Part shown: piece after piece, positions 33,340 to 45,301 of the stretch
How positions within the stretch are numbered: the stretch's first letter is position 1
Layout: the number at the start of each line of letters is the position of its first letter
Assembly (NCBI GenBank): GCA_947579665.1
Contig: OX388343.1
Span: 100,631,657-100,695,656 of the forward strand
Length of the DNA stretch: 64,000 nucleotides
Source of the DNA: Sympetrum striolatum
Lineage: Eukaryota > Arthropoda > Insecta > Odonata > Libellulidae
Direction: 5' to 3'
The notes under the pieces: generated by a model
Seen by the model: the letters and a program-made list of their open reading frames with translations, nothing else
Told to the model about the DNA's origin: nothing
Database searches by the model: none
Translations under genes and position numbers: made by a program

Positions 33340-33640
33340 TTCCCTGTTTTTTCTGCTCCATGTAACATACTTCACTATGAGCCAGGTAAGACACTCTTGC
33401 TTAACATTCGGGAGCATTAGTAACAACAGATTTCTATCTTCTATACCCCTCTCTCCAAAGGTATTTTATTCGGCCATAAACCTTTTTGATGTTTTTGCCA
33501 GTTGATTGCCAGTTATTATTAAGGGTGACGAATCTATGGGTGTCGGTGTGACATTCTCCACAGATTTCACAATTGCTATCTTTTTTTGCCTATTTTATGT
33601 AACCTGGAATTCGTGGGATGGATGTTGTTAATCAAACGAA
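33340..33640 (-). pseudogene. Possible C-terminal zinc-knuckle fragment of a non-LTR RT
   Basis: Minus strand: NCEICGECHTDTHRF, then GKNIKKVYGRIKY. The CxxC...H spacing with THRF resembles the C-terminal cysteine motif of several non-LTR retroelement ORF2 proteins. Only about 100 codons are readable and no RT core adjoins it. Confidence 0.3.
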
Positions 33641-33955
33641 ACATCTCCGATCTTTCTTTCATGGATATGAGCTTGGATATTATATTCCACATCTTTCGCA
33701 GCTTTTCCTCGGCTGAGAGTTCGCTTGAAATTTCGTCACTCTCTGCAATGACTACATAATTATTCTTCGATCTCTTCTTTTATTAAAAAGATTTGTAAGA
33801 CTAATTGTATGATTTTTTTTACTATTCATATACCATATACCTTCGATAGTTGACTAAAGTAGACCGAATGGTGTGAAAGAAATTCCATGGTTCCTATTTT
33901 GTACAAGACATTAAGATATATGCCATTTTTACTTTTTTTTAGTTTCTATTGTCTC

Positions 33956-34145
33956 TTATCGGTGAAGTCCTCCTAAATTCAAATGAACTTGTCAGAAGGA
34001 GCTACACCGAAGCAACAGTAACTTACGAACACACAAAACCATTCCCCGAACGGAAAAATCCAACTCATTCGGGGTTGAAACCGGGGACATCGGGGCAGGA
34101 GAGATAGCTTAGATGGCGTGCTATCCACTCAGCCGAGAAGGCCGG
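33956..34145 (-). repeat. tRNA-derived SINE-A, block 4 copy
   Basis: Third copy of the element at 178-358: GGCTGAGTGGATAGC A-box-like head on the minus strand and the same 3' body. The B-box-like part is damaged (GGTTTCAACCCC). Confidence 0.6.
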
Positions 34146-34199
34146 TCTGAATAAGTATCAAAAATATGTACTTTAACATTAAAGAAGCTCTGTTCAAAT

Positions 34200-34670
34200 C
34201 GATGATCATTAAAGGCCGAGAAACTTCTCCTGTCTGAATCCAACCATTACCCCTCGCCTTTATGGCCTTCCAAAAAATACAATAGGAAGACATCCTTATC
34301 CTCCCAGTGGTGGGCTCCCGGATAGTCATGTGGACAGCGCGTTTGCCTTTGGTGAAAGCGGTCCCGGGTTCGAATCCCGGTGGGAGCCAATGTGCGAAAT
34401 GACCTAAGCTGTCGAAGCACTTTTAAGAATTCTACTACTACTACTACCTCCCAGTGGTTTCTAACATTTCTTCCCCGTGTCATAAGCTGGCCACTGACTA
34501 TAACCATTTCATTGCAAATTTATCAGACTATGTCTAAGCATTGTGTGAAAAACTCAGTGGAATTTGCACTTAAAGAGAAAGACTTGAAATTTCCGCTAAA
34601 ATTTCAAGGAAAAAATTTACCCTGTTATTTCGTAGCTAATTCTATTCATTGTGTACTTTACTAGTACCTG
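34200..34670 (+). pseudogene. Penelope-like RT fragment, block 4, split by a SINE
   Basis: Same truncated Penelope fragment as 12030-12365: SNISSPCHKLATDYNHF, CVKNSVEFALKEKDLKFPLK, then loss of similarity. SINE-B (34312-34446) inserted in the segment before SNIS and duplicated CCTCCCAGTGGT. Confidence 0.55.
34312..34446 (+). mobile_element. tRNA-derived SINE-B with 12-bp target duplication
   Basis: A 74-nt tRNA-like head (34314-34387) folds with acceptor GCTCCCG/TGGGAGC and a perfect five-pair T-stem around TTCGAAT. The anticodon position reads TTG after a T at position 33. The A-box-like TAGTCATGTGG and B-box GGTTCGAATCCC would form an internal Pol III promoter. A body (AATGTGCGAAATGACC...) and a (TAC)n tail follow. 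CCTCCCAGTGGT is duplicated at 34300-34311 and 34447-34458, typical of LINE-mediated insertion. Which LINE mobilises it is unknown; the short simple-repeat tail would be a way to match it. Confidence 0.88.
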
Positions 34671-34679
34671 CTGCATTTC

Positions 34680-34785
34680 CCACCCTAGGCTTATATTCGA
34701 CTCAATTATTTGACCCAGTTTTTTGGAATAAAATAAGGTACCTCGGCTTATAATGAGGTCGGCTTATATTCGAGTTTAAAAAATT
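34680..34785. repeat. GGCTTATA/CGAG direct-repeat segment, block 4
   Basis: Third copy of the segment at 2935-3040, same relative position. Confidence 0.4.
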
Positions 34786-34824
34786 CTTTCACAAATACTG
34801 CTAGTGAGACTATTAAAATATCGG

Positions 34825-34961
34825 CTATTCTGTTCCACATTTAAGGGGAAATATTACGACTTGAGGAGAAAACTCTAAAATTCGATTTGTGTTTCGGTTG
34901 CCGCAGTGAGGTTCTATGTTCTTGCCCCAGCCATGACAGTATTTTTGACTTCTTGTACCAC
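34825..34961 (-). other. Exon-like segment e3, block 4
   Basis: 137 nt with the acceptor conserved. The e2-compatible frame is open to TAG at 34825-34827; the VVQEVKN frame has a TAG. Confidence 0.28.
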
Positions 34962-35606
34962 CTGAATATTGTATCTTTATTTTCATCTCTGTGTAGAATT
35001 GATTGGATGAAATTTATTTTCACTTGAACAGTTTTTATTGCAAAAGGAAGCTTCTATCATCATTTTCAATATTTTTGAGAGCGAGTGTATGTCCCTTTTT
35101 TCCTCCAAGAAAATAAACATTTTGGATATGATCTTTCTAAACTCATAGAGCAGATGCATAATTCAATTTTCGTGCAAGTGAACTCCAGTGCAACTTGCGC
35201 GGCTCAAATATAATATTTATTTCATCATAACTCACGATAATTCACTGTCTGCTGAGGCTGATAATTAAATGCGTAACTTAACTCCAACTCAGATGCATAA
35301 TTTCACTCTAAAGACGGTGTCTCAAAAAGGGATGAGTCGTTTGAGTTCTTTCCCCTTGATTAGTTTGAGGGACCTGACCACCGATAAGAATATTCCGTTG
35401 TGCAATTAGACCGAATGTTTCAGCCTGCTTTTCTGGTGGCTATTCTATCCCTATGGGTAGTAGATAAGGGGTGACGTGTAAGGTGGATTTCGCAGAAAAG
35501 AATAACAGAAATGCTTTGCGTGTAGTCATGTTTTTGGCCTTCATTTTCAGTTCTACACGTGCAATCGAGTTGTTCACATTGAAAACGCATCTTTCATCGG
35601 ACTTAC

Positions 35607-35712
35607 CTATATTGGCATAGTGCAAAAACGTGTTTAGTGCTCTATCATTATGAAATTGAACTTCCAGTTTTTCTTGCTTAACATACAAGGACTTTAGCCG
35701 GTTTAGGAAGTG
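35607..35712 (-). other. Exon-like segment e2, block 4
   Basis: 106 nt with both splice signals intact and no stop. It is nearly identical to 17261-17366, including the NTFLHYANI variant. Confidence 0.33.
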
Positions 35713-35719
35713 CTGCGGA

Positions 35720-37140
35720 AAATAATTCGAGTGTCATGCAATTACCATAATAAATATTGTGGAATTGGGACTGCTGTGCTTACTTCTGAAATATCATTGA
35801 TTTTCAAAGTACACTTAATCCACTCAGTTAACGGAGAGTGTTAGGCAAAAGAGTATACATGTTAAGAGGTGTTGCTTTTGTGAGTGAAAATGGATATAGT
35901 GAAGTTGAATTATTACTTGGAAAATTGTTTTTTTTCCGTCACCAGTGGTCATCAAATAAGTTGTAATGTTTTCGCTCAAATAAAGTTTTGTAACGAGAGC
36001 TGTGATTTGTTATTAAAAAGCATTATTTGAGGAAAATTTACGAGGTAAGAAGGTATTATCTATTGCATCTTTGCGAGGTACTTCATGCTGTATTTTTTAA
36101 ACAAATTGCTATTTTCTTACTGTAAATATATCAAGTGACTGATCATATTTCTCACCTTATTTTCATTTTTTTTAATGAAAGTTATTCTTGCTTCAGTTGA
36201 TCTGAACTTAGAATTCGTGGAAACGATATGCAGATTTTATCTATTCACATGGCGGCTCATGAAAAAAGGTAATTCTCTACAATTGAAGAGTATTGTCTGC
36301 TGAAATATCCGAACTTTAATTGCTCATACCTGTTGTATAGTTTTATCTAGAGATAACGCTGTAAGCTATTAATTTTAGTTTCAGCATAATAGTTGTTTAA
36401 ATAAATGTGGCTACGATGTGGTCAAATTGCTATTCATTTAATTATATATCCAAACAATCTAATTAAAACATTTCGTCTAGAATGCATTATTATTCAAAAC
36501 AAGATTTTTAAACACATCCGTTTGTTTTTTAAAATCAAAGTTAATTATATTTAAAATAGACTTTCATTTGACAGCACTACGAGAGTCGTTTTCGGCCTTT
36601 TTCTTGATATATAATTAGGAAGCTTTGATTTAAACCATTAACTCTTTTGAGCGATATAATTTAAAAAAAGATTTTTAAATATATCTATTTGTTGTTTAAA
36701 TGCAATATGGTAAAAAGGAAAATAGGTTTTATTTTGATTACCATCACGACTACTTAAGTCGTTTTCATTCTATTTTCTTGACTGTAGAAAATGTTGAAAT
36801 AAACTTTTGATTGTAGAACATTTTGAGGTATACTTCTACCTACAATAGGGGGTATTATTTAAAAGCGATTTTTAATTACATTTAATTTTCATTGATATGA
36901 AAGTGGACTATAATGTATGTAGACTTTATTTTGACATGAAACACTAAATTCAAAGTGCTATTTTTGGTATAATATATTATTTGATTATCATTAAACTTAA
37001 TACAAGGTATAGTTATTTTACAATCAATCTTATATAAAACGTGAATTGGTAAAAAGAAAACAGCTATTGGCAAATAATGTAATCTGAAAAATAAAGAATA
37101 AATTAATTTTTACAAGAAAAGTCATTAATAACAGGATAAG
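35720..37140. other. AT-rich block-A spacer, block 4
   Basis: Colinear with 4110-5690 apart from a deletion of about 150 bp near 36223. No gene recognised. Confidence 0.5.
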
Positions 37141-37144
37141 GACA

Positions 37145-38609
37145 ACGTGAGCCTTTCTTGGCTCATCTGTTAGTTCCTGGTTTTTAATTGTTGTTTGGTA
37201 TACTTATGTTAATATTATATACTCTGATTTAAACAACATTTATATACAAAATATTAAGCAAGACATAGCATGTTTGATAACATTTAATATAATTTTTTCC
37301 CCACTTATAAGTAGTCACTTAAAAATGGTCCTTAAGTCTCAATTTATAGACAAACTCTCTCTTTGGAGCTACAGCCCTATGTGAGCATCCACCCAGATCA
37401 GCCTCCACTTCTCTTTTTTCTTCCTTTTCATCTTCTTCATGTCCTCTATGAATTAGCCATCTCAATCTGGACCTTCCTCTCGGTCTAGTGGCATACACTC
37501 TCCCTTCTATCACCACTGCTGTTTCATGCATCTTTTCTACATGGTCAAACCATTATATTCTCTAAGATTTTATGAACCTAACTACATCTTCCCCGATTCA
37601 TAATTGTCTTTAACTCCTTTATGGTTCTCCTTTGCCATAACCCATTCTCAATAACAGGTCCACATGTTCTCTGCAATAGTATATTTTCAAATCTTACCAG
37701 GGCCATACTTTTGTGTTATTTTGTGTGTCCATTTTTATGTTCCGTAGGTTAGGTACCTGTCTGGTGATTTATTTATATATTTGTATTTAAGTGTTTCTGT
37801 TCATTAACTTCCCATTGAGCATCTTCATATTTGCACTGTAAGTTTAATTCCTTGCTTGTACTCTTTCATGAATTCATATTATGCATTTTTGGAAGTTATA
37901 TATTCTAGAAATTAAAACTCTTCCACACCTTCATATTTTGTGTTCTTTCTCCAACTCCTGGATGACTCTAGGTTTAAGAGAAGAGTTCATAAGCATATAT
38001 TTATTTTTACTGGTATCAACTATCAATCCCATTTTGCTCTTTCCCTTTATTTGTTAAGTAATGTTCCCCTTTGATCTATTTTTTTTCTTCAGATTTGTGT
38101 AATTCTACAATAAACAGTGTGGCCAATAGGCCATCTCCTTGTTTTAACCCAGTTCTGTATTCAAATTCATTTTATATTTGATTATGTATTTTTATTTTAG
38201 CCATGCTCTTCTTCAATTTTATTTGAATCAAAATAGTTATTTTGGATGGAATGTCCGTATCCTCCATTGCTTCTCAGACTGATCCTGTTTATGCTATCAA
38301 ATGCTTGTCTAAAATCTACAATAGCATATGCAGTTAAACATTATGATCATAGAATTTATCTAAAATTTGTCTGATTGCATATAGTTGCTATATTATACCC
38401 ATTATTGGATCTACTCCCACACTGATAATCTCCAATTATCCTTTCAGTCTTTCTTTTATGATTCTAAAGAGTATGCTATATATATCATTATCATCCATTT
38501 GTATTTCTCGAGAACCAGTTTATTTCCCTTTCTATATATTGGGCTTAGGATTCTCATGCTCTATCCTTCTACCATTTTTCTGTTTCCTATATTATACAAC
38601 TAAGTTTAT
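37145..38609 (-). pseudogene. RTE-like non-LTR retroelement, 3' part, block 4
   Basis: Minus-strand copy of 5700-7165. RGRSRLRWLIHRGHEEDEKE (about 37420-37480) is the best preserved piece, with VDFRQAFDS (about 38300-38330) and SPIYRKGNKL-like text upstream. It is interrupted at 38609 by the I/Jockey-like 3' end and the TIR element. Confidence 0.6.
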
Positions 38610-38618
38610 AATAATAAT

Positions 38619-39887
38619 GGGTCATTCCATGCCAAGTGGTCTGATTTCAGAGAAGTGCCCCGCTCGACCATCACGGATTTCAAAGAAATTTTGTATGGAC
38701 ATTCACTCATATCTCTTATGAACATTTGTAAAGTTCTACTTTCATCGATGGTATACTTGCTGAGATATAGTAGTTTATTTGACACCAAGCTGCTGCCTTC
38801 TTCAACATGACTATGAGTTTTCAGTAACTTTGAGGCATAGTATCTCAGAGAATTGTTTTATGAAGTAAACAAACTTCGGTTATCTTGAACAAAACCTGAA
38901 CTGGTAGTGACGATGTCACCATGGACCAACGCAATATACTAAAGGTGTCTACATAAAATAACCAGGACTATAAACAATAGAAGATATGTGGTGCCACCAT
39001 AGCAACGTTCTCAACTTTGTTAATTTTTTAGGTCTGTACGAGCTCGCGATAAAAAACCAAGTGTACTTTTTTAAGAGGTTCGAAACATGCTCTTTTAAAT
39101 TAAAATAATTTACAAGAGTATCTAAAAGGTCTTTCTTTTCTAAGAGCCGGGAGAAAATAACCTATTTTTCTCGTTTTTACAAATGTCATCCTCATAGTTG
39201 TCCCTGTTTCTAGGGCCTTATATGCTCGAGATGAAAAACTAGATAACTTTTTTAGAGGGTTGAAATCATTCTCTATTTAATAAAAATTTTTCAAAAGAAA
39301 TTCCATAGGGTCTTTTTTTGTAAAAGCGGGGTAAAAATAGCCTATTTTTGGCTTTTTTACAAAAACTGTCAAATGTTGGCTCAATTTTTAAAATAATGGA
39401 AAGTACTAGGATAATGAAATTTTATATTCATAAACTATGTATTGATATGTTATCCTGCGATAGGTTCACGTTGATTATATCATTTATTCTTGAAATATAA
39501 AAAGCCAAAGTTTTAATTTTTTTTCGATCCGCAATTTTTTGGCCCAGTTTTGCTCAGGATTTTCTGCAAGGAGGTCGCTCTTACAGTTATTTCTATTAAT
39601 CTGTTTAATAGAGCGCAAAAAGTTGTTCAAGATAGCCAAAGATTGTTTACTTCTTAAAACAATTCTCTGAGATACTATGCCTAAAATTTACTGAAAACTC
39701 TCAGTCATATTGAAGAAGGCAGCGACACAGGGTCAAATAAACTGCTATATCTCAGTAAGTATACTATCGGTGAAAGTAAAACTTTACAAATGTTCATAAG
39801 AGATATGTATAAATGTTCATAAAAAATTTCATTGAAATCCGTGATGGTCCAGCGGGGGCCACTAGACCACTTGGCATGGAATGGCCC
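38619..39887. mobile_element. 1.27 kb element with long TIRs starting GGGTCATTCCATGCC
   Basis: The first bases, GGGTCATTCCATGCCAAGTG, are mirrored at the end (CACTTGGCATGGAATGGCCC). Complementarity extends inward about 250 bp with gaps, including TCTCAGAGAATTGTTTT-type segments. AATAATAAT flanks both ends (38610-38618 and 39888-39896). Block 1 lacks the element at the same place (7155-7185). The 9-bp duplication would suit a Mutator-like element, but it lies in an AAT repeat, so its length is ambiguous. No coding capacity was seen. The interior has a duplicated segment near 39040-39360. Confidence 0.8.
39040..39365. repeat. Imperfect internal duplication in the long-TIR element
   Basis: Two diverged copies of about 150-170 bp share CTCGxGATxAAAAAxxA, ACTTTTTTA-AGGxT and AAxxCxGG-AAAATAxCCTATTTTT in the same order, at about 39040-39185 and 39210-39355. 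Confidence 0.6.
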
Positions 39888-39896
39888 AATAATAAT

Positions 39897-42683
39897 TATA
39901 ATATTACTTAATTTAAACGGAAAAATGTCCTATTACAAATGTTGAAAATGACAAAGGTAACATTAGAAAAGTTTGAAAATAAACATATGAGCTTGATTAA
40001 AGAAGATTGACACAAATGCAAATTATAGTTAAATTGGAGATACATTTTTCAAAGCAAAATATCTGCAGATTTACAATGACTATTAAAATCTCTCATTGTT
40101 CTAAAAAATGGGCAGAAAATACAAATAATTAGTACATACATATGGGATATGAAATAAATGATGTGATCTTGAATGAACAATTCGAACCCTAAAATTTATA
40201 AGAGATAAAAGATAAGAAGATTTGATATGATTATTTAACAGAGAGTGTAAGAATAGAACTCCATTTTGCTTCCTACGAATAGAGAGGGTGTATATATTTA
40301 GTAATTTTAATGTCTTTTCATATTTTCCACTTTCTCTTTCAATTTCAAACTTAAAAGCCACCAATCTCAGAAATTTATTCTGGACTCTCTCTAATCCTAA
40401 GTGGTACTTATGATGAGAAGGAGACCACACTATTGAACTATATTCGAGAACTGGTCGAAAAAGGGTGATATATAAATGCCTATAGCAAAAAATATTGTTA
40501 AAATCCCTACAATTTCTGTATATGAAACCATGAATTTTATAGGCTTTAATAATTATGGTATCTATGTGCCTACTGAAAGACAAGTCGGAAACAAAGAGAA
40601 CAACGTAATCCAGTTTATGGTCTATTCCATATAGACTTTTTCCTGATATTGAATAGTCAATTATTATAGGTGACTTGGATTTGCAAAAGGTGACAACTTT
40701 ACATTTTATAATTTTTAAAAACATAGCATTTGTTTTGCATCATTCAGAAATATCTGTCAAACACCTTTGCAGTGCAGAAACATCTGCATTCGAATCAATA
40801 GTATGAAATATTTTAATGTCGTCAGCATACATAAGATAATTAATTGGTTTAATTATGGTTCTAATATCATTAATGAAAATCAAGAATAAAATAGGTCCCA
40901 GATGGGATCCATGAGTGACTCCAGATATGCCTTCAAAGGGAAAAGAAGGAATACCTTTGATTTTCACCTTTAGTTTTCTATTAGACAAGTAACTGCTGAA
41001 CCAAGATTATAAATTCCCTCTAATACCATAAGCTCTAAGCTTTTCTAGAAGCATGGAATACCTTATCAAATGCTTTGGTAAAATCACAGTAAATAGTGTC
41101 TACTTGATGATGATCATGTACTGCGGTGGTGACAAAGTGCTGAAAATATTATAGGATAGTGACAGTAGACCTGCCACTCCTAAACCCATGTTTTTCATCA
41201 TCTAAAACATTCTCAATAAGTGGGGTAGGTCTATTTTTCACTAAACTTTCGAGTACCTTTGCTAAAACAGATTGGATAGCAATGGGTCTGTAGTTGTTAA
41301 GTAATGGAGGCAAGTTGTCAGGGCCAGGGCTTTTTGATACATTCAGTTTCCTCAGTATTTTTAGAATTTCATCAACGTTAACATTCACTGTTGAAATATT
41401 ACTACTATGACTAAATTTAAAATTTGGAACAGAATTATTATCCCCTTATGAGAGGACTCCAGAAATGTATTTTGCAAATAAATTAGCGATATCTTTAGGA
41501 TTATCACACTTAATGCTATTATAGGACATTGATGATGGTATGTTTTTAGTTCTTCAACGATTATTAACATGTGACCAGAAACACTTAGTATTAATAAATA
41601 TGTTGTCCTCTACAGTATTTATGTAGGAAGCATAGCAGGATTTAGAAAGTGCTTTACATTTCTTACGGATATCAGAAAACTTTTGGTAATTGGTGGAGTT
41701 CCCAGAGGCCTTATAAACTTTTGAGAAATTAATTGTTTTAAGGTGGGAGTAAACCATTTTGGGGTAACTGCTATTACGAAATGATATGATAGGAGTGGAT
41801 AATTCTATAGCTTGATACATTATTGAATAAAAACTATTCACAGCCTCATCACAATCTAAATTACATAATATCACAGCCCAATTAACTTCATTAAGGTAGC
41901 TATTTAAGCCAAAGAAATCACCGTTTTTATAGTCAAGTTAAACTCATTTTCCTTGGCCATTTCTACTTTCTTTGGAATATTTATTATTAATTCAATGGAG
42001 GGATAATAAGAATCACATTTAGTTAAAGGATCATCTACCATGGAGCATGTAACATTTGTTGAATTAGAGAAAACAAAGTCTAGGAATTTATTATATTTAT
42101 TTTTTACAGTATTGACTTGAACTAGACCCTGGAATGAAAAATTATCAACAATAATTTTTACTTGAGGTGAAAGAACAGATTCAGTAGAGACTTCATCGTT
42201 CTCAGATGGAGTATTCCAATCTATAGAGGATGAATTATAGTCTCCTAATATAAATATTTCATCAAAATCTTTACTTAGGATATTTTCAAGACCAATACAA
42301 TGACTATTATATAATGCAACCGGAGAGTTAGGTGGAAAATATACTAATCCAATAAAAAATTTCAAATATGCAAAATAGATACTTACAAAAACTTGTTCTA
42401 CATTATAATCAGGTAGAATTAGTTCATAACAAGTGACTGAAGATTTTACCACTATTAAAATACCACCCCCTCGTCTTTTGTTCGAATGTGTGGGGTCACG
42501 ATCTCTTCTGAAGATGTGATAATTCGGCCAACTGAGTTCAGATGTAAGAATATCACTTGTCAGCCAGGTTTCAGTAAGCACAACAACATCGTAATTTGAC
42601 ACACTTATGGCTAAACTAAGTTCAGTTAGTTTTGTTTTGTTGCCTCTAACATTTTGATAATAGACGGAGAGGTAAGGGCTAAA
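39897..42683 (-). pseudogene. I/Jockey-like non-LTR retrotransposon, block 4 copy
   Basis: Better preserved than the block 1 copy. Minus strand: EN with YYQNVRGNKTKL, VVVLTETWL, RRGGGIL, ILGDYN and CDSYYPSIE (41940-42683); RT with SPGPDNLP, NNYRPIAI, HGFRSGRSTV, GPILFLIFINDI and YADD (40818-40829); and a thumb with ITLFRPVLEYSSIVW running to 40101. The deletion between SGPDNLP and NNYRPIAI removes part of the RT fingers, as in block 1. Frameshifts occur around 41020-41150 and near 41900. The 5' end continues at 45302-45490 beyond the element inserted at 42684-45301. Confidence 0.75.
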
Positions 42684-42704
42684 CCCACATAACATAACAT
42701 GTCT

Positions 42705-42850
42705 CAGAGACGTCTCAGAGTCGTCTCTTGAGTCGTTCACATCGCAACATCTCTCTGAGACGTCTCAGAGACGTTCTTATGAGACGTTTCAAGATCATGT
42801 TTTTCGTACTGCTATGAGACGTCTCAGAGACGTCTCATATGAGACTTTTC
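42705..42850. repeat. Left GAGACGTCTC palindrome array
   Basis: Irregular tandem copies of GAGACGTCTC and GAGACGTTTC-like variants, with spacers. Confidence 0.8.
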
Positions 42851-43904
42851 AAGATATTTTTTTTCATGCGGCCAGAAACAATTGGTTGTGGCTGCTTAGG
42901 CATAAGGAATTAATATTACTTCAATGTTTGGTATTGCCTTTAGTGTCGTATAATTATTAAGTTATTCGAGTATTTCAAAAATTATGTATGTTTTACGATT
43001 CATTAGTTTAAAGATTGTGGTATGGTGGACATCCATTGAAATTGATTATAATCATAGCGTAGACGTTAAAACAACGTTGTTATTGTTTAAAACGTTCTTA
43101 TGACATGATTATTTTAAATATGAAATTGTAATTACTTATTTAATATTATATACTTGTTGTAGCATGTTATCTGTTCTCTAAAACGATAATTATAAATTTA
43201 TAGATATGTGCAAATGTTTTATACGTATTTTAAGTGTATATCATAAATCTAATAATAATAAATAAATTTCCAATATCGTAATATTTTTAGGATTTCAGTG
43301 AAACATTTCAAAAGATGAAAAAAGAAATCGATCGCGAATGTTATTCAAAAGTTGATTTCCTTGTATTTTTCTCATGCTTTATTTTCTTTGGAAATGGATC
43401 TTGCGAGGACCATCTTCCTTTTGTCCGTATTTCCTGAGGTCGCGAGGGCCACCCGTTGACCGTAGTGCTCCGGGAAAAGTCGAGGACACCGGTATGTCAA
43501 ACGAAGGAACGGGACGTGTAAACCCTTGTACGGAAGAAGAAGATTTCTCCCCGCACTCCCTCAACGATCCTCAGTTATTTGGAAGACCTCGACCGTTTCT
43601 TTTTCTCCGGCTCTTTCCTTAGCCCCACATATGCGTAATGACTGTTGCAGAGCTGGTGGTCTATGGGAGGGGATGACCATATATGTGACCTATGGCCAGG
43701 GACGGCTTAAAATTTAAGCGTCCTTTTTCGGTTTTTTCGGGGAGTCAGGCAGCGGACGTGAAGGAGGAAGGACGATCATCAGAAACGAGAGATCCTCATT
43801 TTCAGTACCTCGGAAAATAAACCTCTTAAGATCTACACCTTTCTCTCACCCTTACGAGGATCGCCAATATCAGGTACAACGAACCTGATTCTTACATCTG
43901 GACT

Positions 43905-44080
43905 TCTTCGCCGGACGTTTTATTCCATTTCAAATCAAGATTCTTTGTAAGTAGGTAAGTTTCCTTAATAATTGTTTCCATGACTGCTTGTTCCCCAACT
44001 ACCCGTTTAAGTTAACATGGTTGATATTCCAATCTTCTTCGCCGGACGTTTAATTCCATTTCAAATCAAGATTCTTTTTG
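43905..44080. repeat. Direct repeat of about 45 bp
   Basis: TCTTCGCCGGACGTTT plus ATTCCATTTCAAATCAAG and ATTCTT occurs near 43907 and again near 44036, about 130 bp apart, with one or two mismatches. Confidence 0.7.
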
Positions 44081-44369
44081 AATGATCTCCTTCATAGGTT
44101 ATTATTCAACCACACGGCTGTTAGTTGTTGTAACCATATGCGCATTACTGTATTTCATTCATAACATATTTTGTTACAAATTCATTTTTCTTTCAGTGTA
44201 AAGTTCACTTTCAACGAGCCCTTTCCAGCGCATTATTTGCCTTGTGTCGTCGAGCACGTTTGCCGAAACTCCTAGTAGGTGGCGCTGATAAACACAAGGA
44301 AAACTTATAGCAATAGGCGGTATGCGGTATGTATCCTGTATGCGGTGCAGTAAAGGTTTTTTATTGTTT

Positions 44370-44555
44370 GATAAATACAGTCCTCGGCAAACAAACGAAT
44401 GTTCGATTTCAGGATTTTTGGTAAGTCATTGATATAAGTTAAAAATAGTAAAGGTCCTAGCACACTTCCCTGATAAATGTCTGAGGTTACATTTGTAGTT
44501 TTCGATAATTGTTCACCAACCCTTGCATTTATTGTTCAATCACTCAGAAATGAAT
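44370..44555 (-). pseudogene. Small non-LTR RT palm fragment
   Basis: Minus strand: YQGSVLGPLLFLTYINDLPK followed by NIRLFAEDCIYQ. This is RT motif B (usually VPQGSVLGPLLF) followed by the F/YADD box, here FAED, so one catalytic Asp is changed. Only about 60 codons survive, inside the 2.6 kb element. It belongs to a Jockey-group lineage different from the flanking I/Jockey-like copies. Confidence 0.65.
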
Positions 44556-44999
44556 TTATCCTTTTACTATTCTTGGATCAGTATTTGTAATTGAAAATAA
44601 TGTGAAAATTATGTTAGAGATATTACCATGTGACCATAAATATGTATAAAATGTATATTCTTAGCAATGTAAATAAATGATAATTTGCTTTCATCTACCA
44701 TATGTTATTCAATGGCTTGTATCCTTCCCAGTAGAAACTATACATCTGAGATGTAACGAAACTACAATATTCCTAATCCAAATATTTGAATTTGTCTAAA
44801 GCTTTTCTATGTTGTATCTTTTGATGTATCTTTCAGGGATTCTTGTATAATTTACCCTTTCAATAACTTTTAAGGAAGCTCAATTATTATTTATTTATTG
44901 TTCTCAAACTTTTTCAATTGGCTTCAAATATTTGGGTTAGAATGATTCCTGCTATTAGTATTCAAAGAGGTTTCAAATATCTAGGAGAATTCTCAAAGA

Positions 45000-45290
45000 G
45001 ATCTATCTCTGTTACATCTCGGAGACGTCTCAAACGGCATCTCAGAGTCGTCTCTGAGACGTCGCAAAACGTCTCGGAGACATCTCAAAGGACGTCTCTA
45101 AGGACGTCTCAGAGACGTCTCAAAGGACATCTCAGAGACGTCTCAGGGACGTCTCAAAGGACGTCTCCAGAGACGTATACAAGGCGGACATAGAGACGTC
45201 TCAAAGACGTCTCTGAGACGTCACAGAGCGCATATGCGCCGTCTCTGAGACGTCACTGAGCGCGTATGCGACGTCTCTGAGACGTGTTTC
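45000..45290. repeat. Right GAGACGTCTC palindrome array
   Basis: About 290 bp consisting mostly of GACGTCTC/GAGACGTC units with GGACGTCTC and GCGCATATGCGC variants; denser than the left array. Confidence 0.85.
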
Positions 45291-45301
45291 TGCTATGTGG
45301 G

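Larger units (their letters stand above)
42684..45301. mobile_element. 2.6 kb element with CCCACATARCA ends and palindromic arrays
   Basis: Block 1 reads uninterrupted here (GGGCTAAGCAGGATATTG at about 10460). The insert starts CCCACATAACA and ends with the inverse, TGCTATGTGGG. Inside each end lies an array of the palindrome GAGACGTCTC (42705-42850 and 45000-45290). The interior holds a direct repeat with TCTTCGCCGGACGTTT and an RT fragment, but no transposase. The target duplication is unclear (TAAA/GAAG). A solo end of the same family may lie at about 25188-25200. The superfamily is not assigned. Confidence 0.7.

Noticed and set aside
34314..34387. tRNA-like 74-mer as a functional tRNA gene
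   Set aside because: It is followed by the SINE body and tail and is flanked by a target duplication. The anticodon stem has mismatches.
43374..43717. Open frames on both strands in the GC-richer interior of the 2.6 kb element
   Set aside because: Frames overlap on opposite strands with no domain or codon pattern, as expected from locally GC-rich sequence.
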